Below, one piece after another: positions 26,904 through 35,484 of a stretch of 56,718 nt of DNA. The position numbers and the translations under genes were made by a program. Positions within the stretch are counted from its first letter, which is position 1. The number at the start of each line of letters is the position of its first letter. A model generated the notes under the pieces. That model saw only the letters and a list, made by a program, of their open reading frames with translations, ran no database searches and was not told where the DNA came from. The stretch comes from Bacteroidales bacterium (GTDB lineage Bacteria > Bacteroidota > Bacteroidia > Bacteroidales > JAADJA01): assembly GCA_020052415.1 (NCBI GenBank), contig JAGVPB010000029.1:1-56718 (forward strand), in the 5' to 3' direction.

Positions 26904-28197
26904 TTATATGCGTTTGATTAAATAATAGCAGAAACTTGTTTTTGTATTTGAAATCTGTTTTGCTGTCAACCTGAACCAATCCGTTTTTAATTAGGTGGGC
27001 ATTGATGAAAGTTTTATTTTCAAGATAGAGGTAGCAAAGAAGATTATTCTCATTGTCGTATTTTACACTATCGTATCTCAGAAAAATTCTCTTTCCTTTT
27101 GTTTTTTCTTTAAGGAAATTAATTGCATCACCATTGATTAACGGGTCTTCTTTGATACCGATGAGTTTTACAGTAAGGTTGTTGCCTAAACGAACTTTTT
27201 CAGGACTGATGATTTCCTTCACTGTGAAAAATTCCTCTCTCTTTTCAGAACTGTCTTTATCAATCCTGCTTCCGAACTGCAATTTCTTTATATCAATTTT
27301 CTTGTCAAGTGTATGTGGGTCTTTGAAAATGTAAGGCAATTTCTCAATCTCCTTTGCCAAATCTATTGCCACAGATTTTTGTTTTATAAATTCAAAATTT
27401 GTGTTGTGAATGTCATTCTGATCGGCTGAAAGTTTTTTCTTAATGATTGGAATAAATTCCGAATTTATTTCATAACCAACAGAGTTCCTTCCCAAATTTT
27501 TTGCGGCAAGGTTTGATGTTCCGCTTCCTGCAAATGGGTCAAGAACAGTGTCGCCAACAAACGAAAACATTTTTATCAATCGTTTAGGCAACTCCTCCGG
27601 AAACATTGCAATATGATGGTCTTGTCTTGCACCTGCAAAATTCCAATGCCCTGCAAAAAAAGCATTCCATTCTTCCGCTGTCATTTTTGAAAGTTCTTTA
27701 TTCTCTTTTGTCGGCTTTGGTGCATTGTCAAGTTTTTTGAAAATTAAAATGAATTCATAATCCAGTTTCAAAATTCCGTTTCTGGGATAAGGATACGAAC
27801 CCATCTGAACGCCTCCGCCGGTCGTATTACTGGTTGTGACTTTTTGCCAAATGATCGCACCCATATAATCAAAGCCGATATTCTCACAAAACTTAATAAT
27901 CTCTTCACGAATAGGAATTACTTTGTATCTTCCGTAATAAACTGCACGGGCAAACTGGTCTCCAATGTTGACACACAACCTGCAACCGTTGTGAAGAGTC
28001 CGGTAGCACTCTTTCCAAACCAAATTCAGGTTATTGATGTAGTTTTCGTAACTATCGTGGAAGCCAATCTGGTTGTCTGAACCGTAGTCCTTGAGCTGCC
28101 AATAGGGTGGAGAAGTTATTGCTAAATGTACTGAATTATCATGTAATTCCAACATTTGTCTGCTGTCACCATTTACGATTTTATGATTTGTTTTCAA
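26878..28197 (-). CDS. Type II DNA methyltransferase (beta class, N4-cytosine type) with SNase-like tail
   Basis: A 439-residue modification enzyme. Motif IV appears first as TSPPYW (residues 28-33) and motif I later as DPFAGSGT (residues 220-227), the beta-class order; SPPY is typical of N4-cytosine methylation, as in M.MjaI. Residues about 324-435 form a second domain resembling staphylococcal nuclease (TVKLIGIKEDP, GKRIFLRYD, INAHLIKNGLVQV). The usual catalytic Arg, Asp and Glu positions are replaced by Lys and other residues, so it is probably a DNA- or protein-binding module and not a nuclease. It overlaps the restriction gene by 26 bases. Confidence 0.88.
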   Translation of the reverse strand: MKTNHKIVNGDSRQMLELHDNSVHLAITSPPYWQLKDYGSDNQIGFHDSYENYINNLNLVWKECYRTLHNGCRLCVNIGDQFARAVYYGRYKVIPIREEIIKFCENIGFDYMGAIIWQKVTTSNTTGGGVQMGSYPYPRNGILKLDYEFILIFKKLDNAPKPTKENKELSKMTAEEWNAFFAGHWNFAGARQDHHIAMFPEELPKRLIKMFSFVGDTVLDPFAGSGTSNLAAKNLGRNSVGYEINSEFIPIIKKKLSADQNDIHNTNFEFIKQKSVAIDLAKEIEKLPYIFKDPHTLDKKIDIKKLQFGSRIDKDSSEKREEFFTVKEIISPEKVRLGNNLTVKLIGIKEDPLINGDAINFLKEKTKGKRIFLRYDSVKYDNENNLLCYLYLENKTFINAHLIKNGLVQVDSKTDFKYKNKFLLLFNQTHINEGNKNFK

Positions 28198-28299
28198 TAC
28201 TTTTAAATTTTACCAAACTTACTAAAAATTCAGATATATTTTTAAAAAGTTTTGAACTGGGTTCAGGAAAAATTGGAATTTCTTTTGTAAATTCGGAAT

Positions 28300-30927
28300 C
28301 TATAATAATTCAGATATCATTTTCCTGGCTTTCTCAAAAGCCTTGTTCAATCCATCCGGATTTTTACCACCAGCGGTTGCAAAATGAGACTGCCCACCTC
28401 CTCCGCCATTGATCTCTTTTGCGATCTCTCGGATCATCTGGCCGGCATTTAAACCTTTATCTGTGACTAGAGTATCTGAAATCAGGATTGTCAGTCCAAC
28501 TTTACCATCGGTGACAGATCCAAGAATCAGAAATAAATTTTCAATCTCATTCTTCATGCTGAAAGCAAGATCTTTAATTGTATCATTGTCAAGATCAACT
28601 TTGTAAGCGATAAAATTAATATCACCTATCTTTTGTGAACTTTTAATAAGGTCATTTTTGAGCATCAGCCCTTTTTCCTTATTCATAGCAGCGACTTGCT
28701 TCTGCAATAAAGAATTTTGTTCCGACAAGGACTGAACTGCCTTCACAATATCCTTCTGACCTTTAAAAATGGCTTTCAGATCATCAATAATTTTTAAATG
28801 ATCATTTATGAACTCCTCAGCTTTAATCGCTGTTATGGCCTCGATCCTGCGAACACCGGCGGCAATAGCGCCTTCCGAAACAATCCTGAACAAACCAATC
28901 TGTCCGGTAGCCGGAACATGAGTACCGCCGCATAATTCAACCGAATAACTTTTATCATATGTGATAACCCGTACCTCTTCACCGTACTTTTCCCCGAACA
29001 ATGCCATAGCGCCCATTTCAAGGGCTTCCTTCATCGGCACTTTTCTTTTCTCGGTCAGAGGAATATTCTCCCTGATTTTTTCATTGACGATTTTTTCAAT
29101 CTGTAGAATTTCTTCTTCAGATACTTTAGCAAAATGCGAAAAATCAAATCTCAGCCGGTTCTCATCGACCAATGAACCTTTTTGCCCGACATGAGTACCT
29201 AAAACATTCCTGAGAGCTGCATGCATCAGATGTGTTGCACTGTGGTTGTTCTCCGTTAGCAGACGTTTCTGCTTATCAACCACTGCAAGAAAATTTCCGG
29301 TTATATCTTCCGGAAGTTCAGATACCATGTGGATTATCAGATCATTTTCCTTTTGAGTATCTTCGATCATGGTCCTTTTACCATTTTGTTCAAGATATCC
29401 CCTGTCACCAACCTGGCCGCCGGATTCAGCATAAAAAGGGGTTTGATCAAGAACTATCTGATAGAATTCTTTTTTCTTTTCGGCAATTTTCCTGTACCGG
29501 ATAATTTGAGCATTGGCTTCGAGTTTATCATAACCGACAAATTCCGATTTTCCGGAAGTGTGTTTAAGAATGATCCAATCTCCCGTATTTTTTTGAGCAG
29601 CCTGTCGTGAACGGGCTTTTTGCTCCTCAAGTCCTTTATTAAAACTTTCCATATCCACTGTCCAGTCTTTTTCTTTCGCCATTAACTGAGTAAGGTCAAC
29701 AGGAAAACCATAAGTATCGAAAAGCTCAAAGGCAAATGCACCGTCAATAACCGATTTACCTGAGTGAGACTGAATGTATTGCTCGAACTTTTTTATGCCT
29801 AATGAAAGCGTTTTCAAAAATGCAATTTCCTCCTGTTCAATGACATTTATTATCAATTCTTTTTGGGAAGAAATTTCAGGGAAAGGTTCGCCCATTTTAT
29901 TTACAAGAGTCGGCACAAGCTTATAAATAAAGGGTTCCTGCATCCCGAGGAAAGTATAACCATAACGAATGGCCCGCCTTAAAATTCGCCGGATCACATA
30001 ACCGGCCCTGATATTGGAGGGTAATTGGCCGTCGGCAATGGCAAAAGCGACTGCACGCAAATGGTCGGCAATGACTCTCATGGCAATATTTACAGGCTCC
30101 TGCTCCCTATATTTTTTCCCGGTAATCACCGCGATTTCCTGAATGATTCCCTGGAAAATGTCGGTATCATAATTTGATTTTACACCCTGTAAAACCATGT
30201 TCAATCTTTCAAATCCCATCCCCGTATCCACATGCTGTGAAGGAAGTTTTTCAAGTGTATTGTCAGCTTTACGGTTAAATTCAATAAAAACCAGGTTCCA
30301 GATTTCAATAACTTCGGGATGGCCTGTATTCACAAGATCACGGCCGGGTATCTTCGTCTTTTCGGACTGTTCCCTCAGGTCAATATGAATTTCCGAACAA
30401 GGTCCGCAGGGACCGGTTTCGCCCATTTCCCAGAAATTGTCTTTTTTCGATCCGAATAATATTCTTTCTTCGGGTACAATGGATTTCCAGAAACCAAAAG
30501 CATCGGAATCAGGTTCCAGTCCGTCTTCCAAATCACCACCGAAAACAGTGACATAAAGATTTGGTTTTTCAATTTTATACACTTCAGTTAGCAACTCCCG
30601 GGCCCATGCGATGGCTTCCTTTTTAAAATAATCGCCGAATGACCAGTTGCCGAGCATTTCGAACATGGTGTGATGGTATGTATCATGCCCTACTTCTTCA
30701 AGATCGTTGTGTTTGCCCGAAACACGCAAACATTTCTGGGTATTTGCAACCCTCAAAGCTACCGGGGCAGAGTTCCCAAGAAAAATATTCTTAAACTGGT
30801 TCATACCCGCATTGGTGAACATCAATGTGGGATCATCCTTGATCACCATGGGTGCAGAAGGAAATATCTTATGTTTCTTCGATTCGAAAAATTCAAAAAA
30901 AGTTTTACGTACTAAGCCTGAATCCAT
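28300..30927 (-). CDS. alaS: Alanyl-tRNA synthetase
   Basis: An 875-residue class II synthetase charging tRNA-Ala. The N-terminal catalytic domain begins MDSGLVRKTFFEFFESK and contains the motif 1 region, DPTLMFTNAGMNQFK, the ATP-binding GPCGPCSEIH, VWIEFNR-like text and DTGMGFERL. Editing-domain zinc ligands are visible as HSATH and CGGTH. The C-terminal C-Ala domain has coiled-coil segments and ends with GGGGGQSHFATAGG. Length is normal for the family. It is divergent from the M23 peptidase gene, and its -7 element (30979-30986) overlaps that gene's promoter. Confidence 0.97.
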   Translation of the reverse strand: MDSGLVRKTFFEFFESKKHKIFPSAPMVIKDDPTLMFTNAGMNQFKNIFLGNSAPVALRVANTQKCLRVSGKHNDLEEVGHDTYHHTMFEMLGNWSFGDYFKKEAIAWARELLTEVYKIEKPNLYVTVFGGDLEDGLEPDSDAFGFWKSIVPEERILFGSKKDNFWEMGETGPCGPCSEIHIDLREQSEKTKIPGRDLVNTGHPEVIEIWNLVFIEFNRKADNTLEKLPSQHVDTGMGFERLNMVLQGVKSNYDTDIFQGIIQEIAVITGKKYREQEPVNIAMRVIADHLRAVAFAIADGQLPSNIRAGYVIRRILRRAIRYGYTFLGMQEPFIYKLVPTLVNKMGEPFPEISSQKELIINVIEQEEIAFLKTLSLGIKKFEQYIQSHSGKSVIDGAFAFELFDTYGFPVDLTQLMAKEKDWTVDMESFNKGLEEQKARSRQAAQKNTGDWIILKHTSGKSEFVGYDKLEANAQIIRYRKIAEKKKEFYQIVLDQTPFYAESGGQVGDRGYLEQNGKRTMIEDTQKENDLIIHMVSELPEDITGNFLAVVDKQKRLLTENNHSATHLMHAALRNVLGTHVGQKGSLVDENRLRFDFSHFAKVSEEEILQIEKIVNEKIRENIPLTEKRKVPMKEALEMGAMALFGEKYGEEVRVITYDKSYSVELCGGTHVPATGQIGLFRIVSEGAIAAGVRRIEAITAIKAEEFINDHLKIIDDLKAIFKGQKDIVKAVQSLSEQNSLLQKQVAAMNKEKGLMLKNDLIKSSQKIGDINFIAYKVDLDNDTIKDLAFSMKNEIENLFLILGSVTDGKVGLTILISDTLVTDKGLNAGQMIREIAKEINGGGGGQSHFATAGGKNPDGLNKAFEKARKMISELL

Positions 30928-30975
30928 TTTTAATAAATATTAACAATAATCCGTTGAATTCCTGGAAATAAAAGG

Positions 30976-31005
30976 TTGCAAAATTAATTTAATTACTTAA
31001 TTTTG
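30976..31005 (+). promoter_or_regulatory. Promoter of the M23 peptidase gene
   Basis: TTG (30976-30978), 19 bases, then TAATTTTG (30998-31005), a full consensus match for Bacteroidota. The -7 box forms one arm of an inverted repeat with the alaS -7 box. Confidence 0.7.
30979..30986 (-). promoter_or_regulatory. Predicted -7 element of alaS
   Basis: On the minus strand the sequence is TAATTTTG, about 52 bases before the alaS ATG. It is the mirror copy of the M23 gene's -7 box, the two making a perfect 10-base inverted repeat (30978-30987 and 30997-31006). No clean -33 TTG is seen at 19 bases. Confidence 0.5.
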
Positions 31006-31066
31006 CCTCCGCTAATGTTAATAATTTTTTGAATCCTGCCTTTGGAGTTAATCGTACAAGGATTTG

Positions 31067-32038
31067 ATGTCGAAAGCAAAATATAAGTTTAACAAGAAGT
31101 CGCTTCAGTTTGAAGTTGTAAAGCATAACTTTAAAACTATAGCGATCAAAGTTTTATCCTATCTTGCTACGGGTACCGTTTTCTCTGTAGTAGTTATATT
31201 CCTCGCATATACTTTCCTCGATTCTCCGAAAGAAAAGATTTTAAAACGCGAGATAGCTCAATACCAGCTTCAGTTCCAGATGATTAATGAAAGGGTGGAG
31301 CAATACGATAAAGTATTGGCCGACCTTGCCGACCGTGATGATAATATCTATCGTGTGATCTTCGAAGCCGAGCCTGTTTCGAGCGCAGTAAGGAAAGCAG
31401 GATTTGGCGGTTCCGACAGATATTCCAACCTTGAGGGATACGAAAACTCCGAAATTATCATCAACACGGTTAAAAAACTGGATAAGGTAAACAGTCAGCT
31501 TGTGGTTCAGTCAAAATCATTTGACGAAGTCTTTAACATGGCTAAGAGAAAGTCGGAGATGCTGGCATGCATACCTGCTATTCAGCCTGTAAATAATCAT
31601 GACCTGAGGCGGCTTTCATCGTATTTTGGCTACCGAACCGATCCAATTTATAAGGTAACAAAATTTCATCCCGGCATTGATTTTTCAGCGCCTAAAGGAA
31701 CCGAAATTTATGCAACCGGAGATGGTTTGGTAAAAGAAATTGTTCAGTCGCGGGGAGGTTACGGAAACTGCCTTGTACTTAATCACGGCTATGGCTACGA
31801 AACCATGTATGCCCACATTCATCAGTTTAAAGTGAAACAGGGCGAGAAAGTAAAGCGGGGCCAGCTTATAGCAACCATAGGAAATACCGGCAAATCAACG
31901 GCGCCTCACCTTCATTATGAGATTTGGAAAAACGGCAATAAAGTAAATCCGGTTTATTATCTCTTCAACGATCTGACACCCGAAGAATACGAAAAAGTTC
32001 TCGATCTTTCATCCCGCGCTACTCAATCAATGGATTGA
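31067..32038 (+). CDS. Membrane-anchored M23 (LytM-type) peptidase
   Basis: A 323-residue inner-membrane protein with one N-terminal transmembrane segment (residues about 32-52). A periplasmic coiled-coil region follows (about 60-105), then a C-terminal peptidase M23 domain (about 185-300). Zinc and catalytic residues are visible: HPGIDFS (His and Asp), and MYAHIH and HLHYEIW with their His-X-His patterns. The family cleaves peptide cross-links in peptidoglycan. The ATG at 31067 is used; a TTG directly before it would add one residue. The MerR gene follows 3 bases after the stop, suggesting co-transcription. Confidence 0.93.
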   Translation: MSKAKYKFNKKSLQFEVVKHNFKTIAIKVLSYLATGTVFSVVVIFLAYTFLDSPKEKILKREIAQYQLQFQMINERVEQYDKVLADLADRDDNIYRVIFEAEPVSSAVRKAGFGGSDRYSNLEGYENSEIIINTVKKLDKVNSQLVVQSKSFDEVFNMAKRKSEMLACIPAIQPVNNHDLRRLSSYFGYRTDPIYKVTKFHPGIDFSAPKGTEIYATGDGLVKEIVQSRGGYGNCLVLNHGYGYETMYAHIHQFKVKQGEKVKRGQLIATIGNTGKSTAPHLHYEIWKNGNKVNPVYYLFNDLTPEEYEKVLDLSSRATQSMD

Positions 32039-32041
32039 GCC

Positions 32042-32380
32042 ATGACTGAGAACAGCCGGCAACCGGGCAAACTCTTTTATTCCATCGGCGAAGTTTCAGG
32101 AATGTTTGATGTTAATGCCTCACTTATCCGCTTTTGGGAAAAGGAGTTCGATATAATCCGTCCACAAAAAAACAAGAAGGGAAACCGCTTATTTACGCAG
32201 CGCGATGTGGATAATTTTCACCTCATTTTTAATTTGGTAAAGGAGCGCGGATACACGCTGCAGGGAGCCAAAGCAAAATTAAAAGAAAACAAAAAGGAAG
32301 AAACCTTAAATGACTTTGAGATACTTCAAACTCTCGAAAAAATGAAAAGTTTTTTGCTGGAAATAAAAAAAGAGTTATGA
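32042..32380 (+). CDS. MerR-family transcriptional regulator
   Basis: A 112-residue DNA-binding protein. Residues about 10-80 are a MerR winged-helix domain (LFYSIGEVSGMFDVNASLIRFW, then RLFTQRDVDNFHLIFNLV and the GYTLQGAKAKL wing/helix). The short C-terminal part is lysine-rich and coiled-coil-like, with no ligand-binding cysteines. Short MerR proteins of this type are common next to the M23 peptidase gene in Bacteroidota. It starts 3 bases after the M23 stop and ends 3 bases before the hldD stop (convergent). Target genes are unknown. Confidence 0.9.
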   Translation: MTENSRQPGKLFYSIGEVSGMFDVNASLIRFWEKEFDIIRPQKNKKGNRLFTQRDVDNFHLIFNLVKERGYTLQGAKAKLKENKKEETLNDFEILQTLEKMKSFLLEIKKEL

Positions 32381-32383
32381 ACC

Positions 32384-33349
32384 TCAAAAGTATCTGCCGT
32401 TAATTAAAAATTCCTGAACATATTCCTCAATTCCTTCTTCCAGGCTGTAAAAACCTGAATCATACCCTGTGGATCGAAGCTTATCCATGCGGGCTTCGGT
32501 AAAATACTGGTATTTATCACGGATGTCGTCGGGCGTATCAATAAATTCAATGACAGGTTCACGGTTCATGGATTTAAAGGTTGAGGTTGCAAGATCAAGG
32601 AACGACCTGGCTTTGCCGGTTCCCAGATTATAGATTCCCGAATGGTCATGATGATTCATCAAATAGTACATTACATCTACAACATCTTTCACATAGATAA
32701 AATCACGAAGTTGTTTGCCGTCTTCAAAATCAGGACGATGGGAACGGAACAGTTTTACTTTTCCTGTTTTCACGATCTGCCGGTAAGCATGAAAAATCAC
32801 CGAAGCCATCCTGCCTTTGTGGTACTCATTGGGTCCGAATACATTGAAAAACTTCAGCCCTGCCCAATAAACAGGTTTGTGCTCCTGCAGCAATGACCAT
32901 TTATCGAAATCATTTTTTGAAACTCCGTAAGGATTCAGGGGTTTCAGGGCTGGGATAATCTCGTGATTATCGTCGTAGCCATGTTCGCCAAGGCCATAAG
33001 TGGCGGCAGATGAAGCATAGATCAGGGGGATTCCGTACCTGACACATAAATTCCAGAGCGATTTGGTATAATTCAGGTTCAGCCTGTCAAAAATCTCTAC
33101 ATCGAACTCCGCGGTGTCGGTGCGTGCACCGATATGGAATATAAAACTGACATCAGAATGATTCTGATCAATCCAGTAGAATAAATTATCCCGGTGAATT
33201 TTTTCCAGAAATATTTTACGTTCAAGGTTTTTGTTCTTTGCCGGATTTGAAAAGTCGTCGGCAACTAAGATGTCGCTGATTCCTTTGTTGTTCAGCTTGT
33301 TTACGAGGCAACTTCCGATGAAACCTGCGGCGCCGGTAACAATGATCAT
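32384..33349 (-). CDS. hldD: ADP-L-glycero-D-manno-heptose 6-epimerase
   Basis: A 321-residue NADP-dependent short-chain dehydrogenase/epimerase of LPS inner-core heptose synthesis. The Rossmann motif GAAGFIGS is at the N-terminus (residues about 6-13), and the catalytic YGVSK lies at residues about 140-144. Family-specific text includes FHIGARTDT, LKFFNVFGPNEYHKG and FIDTPDDIRDKYQYFTEA. Length and motif order match RfaD/HldD. A -7 element TATCTTTG (33375-33382) lies 26 bases upstream, and the 7-bp repeat array begins just beyond it. Confidence 0.93.
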   Translation of the reverse strand: MIIVTGAAGFIGSCLVNKLNNKGISDILVADDFSNPAKNKNLERKIFLEKIHRDNLFYWIDQNHSDVSFIFHIGARTDTAEFDVEIFDRLNLNYTKSLWNLCVRYGIPLIYASSAATYGLGEHGYDDNHEIIPALKPLNPYGVSKNDFDKWSLLQEHKPVYWAGLKFFNVFGPNEYHKGRMASVIFHAYRQIVKTGKVKLFRSHRPDFEDGKQLRDFIYVKDVVDVMYYLMNHHDHSGIYNLGTGKARSFLDLATSTFKSMNREPVIEFIDTPDDIRDKYQYFTEARMDKLRSTGYDSGFYSLEEGIEEYVQEFLINGRYF

Positions 33350-33374
33350 GATGTAATTATTTTAAATCGAATTG

Positions 33375-33382
33375 CAAAGATA
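33375..33382 (-). promoter_or_regulatory. Predicted -7 element of hldD
   Basis: TATCTTTG on the minus strand matches TAnnTTTG about 26 bases before the ATG. The -33 position falls inside the tandem repeat starting at 33391 and has no TTG. Confidence 0.45.
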
Positions 33383-33390
33383 AGGAATTG

Positions 33391-33505
33391 GTTTCAGGTT
33401 TCTGGTTTCTGGTTTCTGGTTTCTGGTTTCTGGTTTCTGGTTTCTGGTTTCTGGTTTCACAGTTCCGGGTGGTTTCTGGTTTCTGGTTTCTGGTTTCTGG
33501 TTTCA
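33391..33505. repeat. 7-bp tandem repeat array (GTTTCTG)n in two blocks
   Basis: About eight copies of GTTTCTG (first copy GTTTCAG) form block one (33391 to about 33458). A spacer CACAGTTCCGGGTG follows, then about four more copies (33471 to about 33503) and a second copy of the CACAGTTCCGGGT spacer. The unit also reads as an open frame (repeated SGFWFLV), but this follows only from the 7-mer and is not a gene. Confidence 0.85.
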
Positions 33506-33785
33506 CAGTTCCGGGTTTTGAGTTCCGGGTTCAATCCTTGTCGAATTATTCGTTATTCCTATTTCAATTGTTCTTCATTCGTTATTCAAGGGGCATGGAG
33601 CATGAAGCGTGGAGCGGGGAAAGTGAATTTAAGCATGAGACTGCGACTGCTGCTGCCACTGCCAGTACTCCTGCTGCTATTTCCCCTATACCTTTATACC
33701 CCTATTTCCCATATTTGTCCCGCATTGATGGATTTTCTTATTTTTCATTTTGAACTCCCGTTTTGGTCATTTAAGGAAAAAGGGC
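33506..33785. other. Gene-free spacer with low-complexity remnants
   Basis: Between the tandem repeat and the terminator lie short decayed repeats (TTCATTCGTTATTC, GCATGGAGCATGAAGCGTGGAGC, CTGCGACTGCTGCTGCCACTGCC, CCCTATACC-type) with no supported coding sequence. It looks like accumulated intergenic simple sequence. Small open frames here are repeat artefacts. Confidence 0.6.
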
Positions 33786-33815
33786 AAAACCCCCGGCCGG
33801 GTCAGCGGGGGTTTT
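33786..33815 (-). terminator. Intrinsic terminator of the 33834-36933 unit
   Basis: The arms AAAACCCCCG (33786-33795) and CGGGGGTTTT (33806-33815) form a 10-bp stem with a 10-base loop. On the minus strand it lies 18 bases past the stop of the T9SS protein gene at 33834 and ends in a T-run. Confidence 0.8.
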
Positions 33816-33833
33816 GAATGATGCGGGTCGGAA

Positions 33834-35447
33834 TTAATGGAGGTAAACCTTTTCTGTTTTCGAGAACCAGTCGTTGAAAACCTGCACAATGTAATATCCC
33901 CTGCCATTGCTGACATTGAACTTGTTCAGATTATCGCAAACCAAATCTCCTTTCATTATCTCTCTTCCCCAGAGATCATAAATTGCCATCATCGCCGGTG
34001 TATTCGACCGGTAATTGATGTACACATCTGTCCTTTCGGCGTGAATTTGAATTAAGCTTTCCATATCATCCGGTGTTAGTGTTTTGTACAAAGAATTATT
34101 GGTTGACATCATCATAAAATGAAGCAGGTAGCGGTCATCAACTGTACCTTCAACCAGATTCATCATGAATTCAGGATTTTTTGTCAGGCTTATCAGTTTT
34201 CCGGGGTAATATAGGTCTTCAATTAAGACCTCAACTCCGCTGTTTAAACCCTCGTATCCTTCAAACTTGAAGCTATATAGGCCTAAAGCGCCTGTGCGTA
34301 TGCCCACTGCCACGGTTTTTGTAAAATTATTGAAGGGCAGAAAGTTGACCGAATACTCAAAATTTTTCCTTAATGTGTACAACTGCGGAGCCTCTTCGAT
34401 GCCATAGAGCTTGAGGGCATCATATTCCTTATCGAAGCCATCCTTTGCAGCGCTGTAATATCCCACTTTCATATTGTCCTCGTATCCGTTTCCTGTTAGC
34501 GAAAAAGAAAACAGATCGCTGCTCGCGTCAGTACTTTTATAAAAAGCCTGTGAGCTATGAATTCTTTCGCTGTTCGGAAAGGTGAGAGAAGGGCTTGCGG
34601 CATTGGCATGAATCCAGAATCCCTGTGTTGATGGTATTGATCCGTCAGTTTTGGTTCCGTACCCTCCGAGGTTGTAATTCCAGGTAAGGTATTGGGTGCC
34701 GTCATAAACATAAATCGTTGCATCCACATTGGATTTTGTCCAGGAGCTGTTCCATTCAATCGCTGATGGATAAGGATTACCCACAAGGTTCCATCCTTGT
34801 CCGTTATGAACCGCTCCTGAAGTATAAGTTAGTGATGCGGATTTGTCGCCGGTATTGATAAGCCCCTTGAAATGAACATCCGTCGGGCTGCTGATACCGC
34901 TAGAAGGCCAGGCAAAGTAACCCTGGGTAACATTTAAAGGAGCCGTCAAAGAAGTAATGTATGACCAGGTGCTGTCAGGCTCATACCATTTCAAAAGATA
35001 AATGCCGGCATAAACTGCTGCCGCTCCTGTAGAAATGGGAGAGGAAATGATATTCCAGCGATCAGCAACTATATGTTGTTCAACCCTTGAGTAGCTCCCT
35101 GTTACGATTCCGTTTGTAATCAGGGAAGCCATTCCTGAGGATGAAGCTTTTATGAGGAGACTGTCGCTCAGAGTAAGATTACCATCAACCGTGATATAGG
35201 AATCATCGGGTACTGTAAGCTTATAGGTTCCTGAACCTGTAAAATTGACGTCCATGTTTCCTAATACTGTTCTGTCGGGAGTAATACTTTTCAGGTTCAT
35301 ATTTCCGCTTCCGCTGAATTTGATGTAATTCGAGGAAGATCCAGTGATATAGCCTCCGCTGTTTGTAATTCCCTGAGGAAATCCTGTTAGTGCAAGTCCG
35401 GTAAGTAACAGTATCAGGTAGAAGACTATGATTGTTTTTGTTTTCAT
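33834..35447 (-). CDS. Secreted T9SS-sorted surface protein, unknown function
   Basis: A 537-residue exported protein. The ATG at 35447 gives a clear signal peptide (KTKTIIVFYLILLLTGLALT); the in-frame ATG at 35561 would place 38 extra residues inside the neighbouring gene and was rejected. The N-terminal part (about 25-130) is beta-rich and glycine/serine-rich (SGGYITGSSSNYIKFSGSG). The middle has a conserved WNIISSPI...GWNLVGNPYPSAIEW pattern common in large Bacteroidota surface proteins. The C-terminal 70 residues form a degenerate T9SS domain (YDLWGREIMKG, GRGYYIVQVF, KTEKVYLH). It follows the C1q-like gene by 37 bases in one unit and ends at a terminator. Confidence 0.85.
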   Translation of the reverse strand: MKTKTIIVFYLILLLTGLALTGFPQGITNSGGYITGSSSNYIKFSGSGNMNLKSITPDRTVLGNMDVNFTGSGTYKLTVPDDSYITVDGNLTLSDSLLIKASSSGMASLITNGIVTGSYSRVEQHIVADRWNIISSPISTGAAAVYAGIYLLKWYEPDSTWSYITSLTAPLNVTQGYFAWPSSGISSPTDVHFKGLINTGDKSASLTYTSGAVHNGQGWNLVGNPYPSAIEWNSSWTKSNVDATIYVYDGTQYLTWNYNLGGYGTKTDGSIPSTQGFWIHANAASPSLTFPNSERIHSSQAFYKSTDASSDLFSFSLTGNGYEDNMKVGYYSAAKDGFDKEYDALKLYGIEEAPQLYTLRKNFEYSVNFLPFNNFTKTVAVGIRTGALGLYSFKFEGYEGLNSGVEVLIEDLYYPGKLISLTKNPEFMMNLVEGTVDDRYLLHFMMMSTNNSLYKTLTPDDMESLIQIHAERTDVYINYRSNTPAMMAIYDLWGREIMKGDLVCDNLNKFNVSNGRGYYIVQVFNDWFSKTEKVYLH

Positions 35448-35484
35448 TTCATTAGTTTTTAAAGAGTTTATCATACCTGATCTC

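Noticed and set aside
33388-33753. Open frame encoding repeated SGFWFLV
   Set aside because: It follows only from the period-7 DNA repeat and has no conserved protein character.
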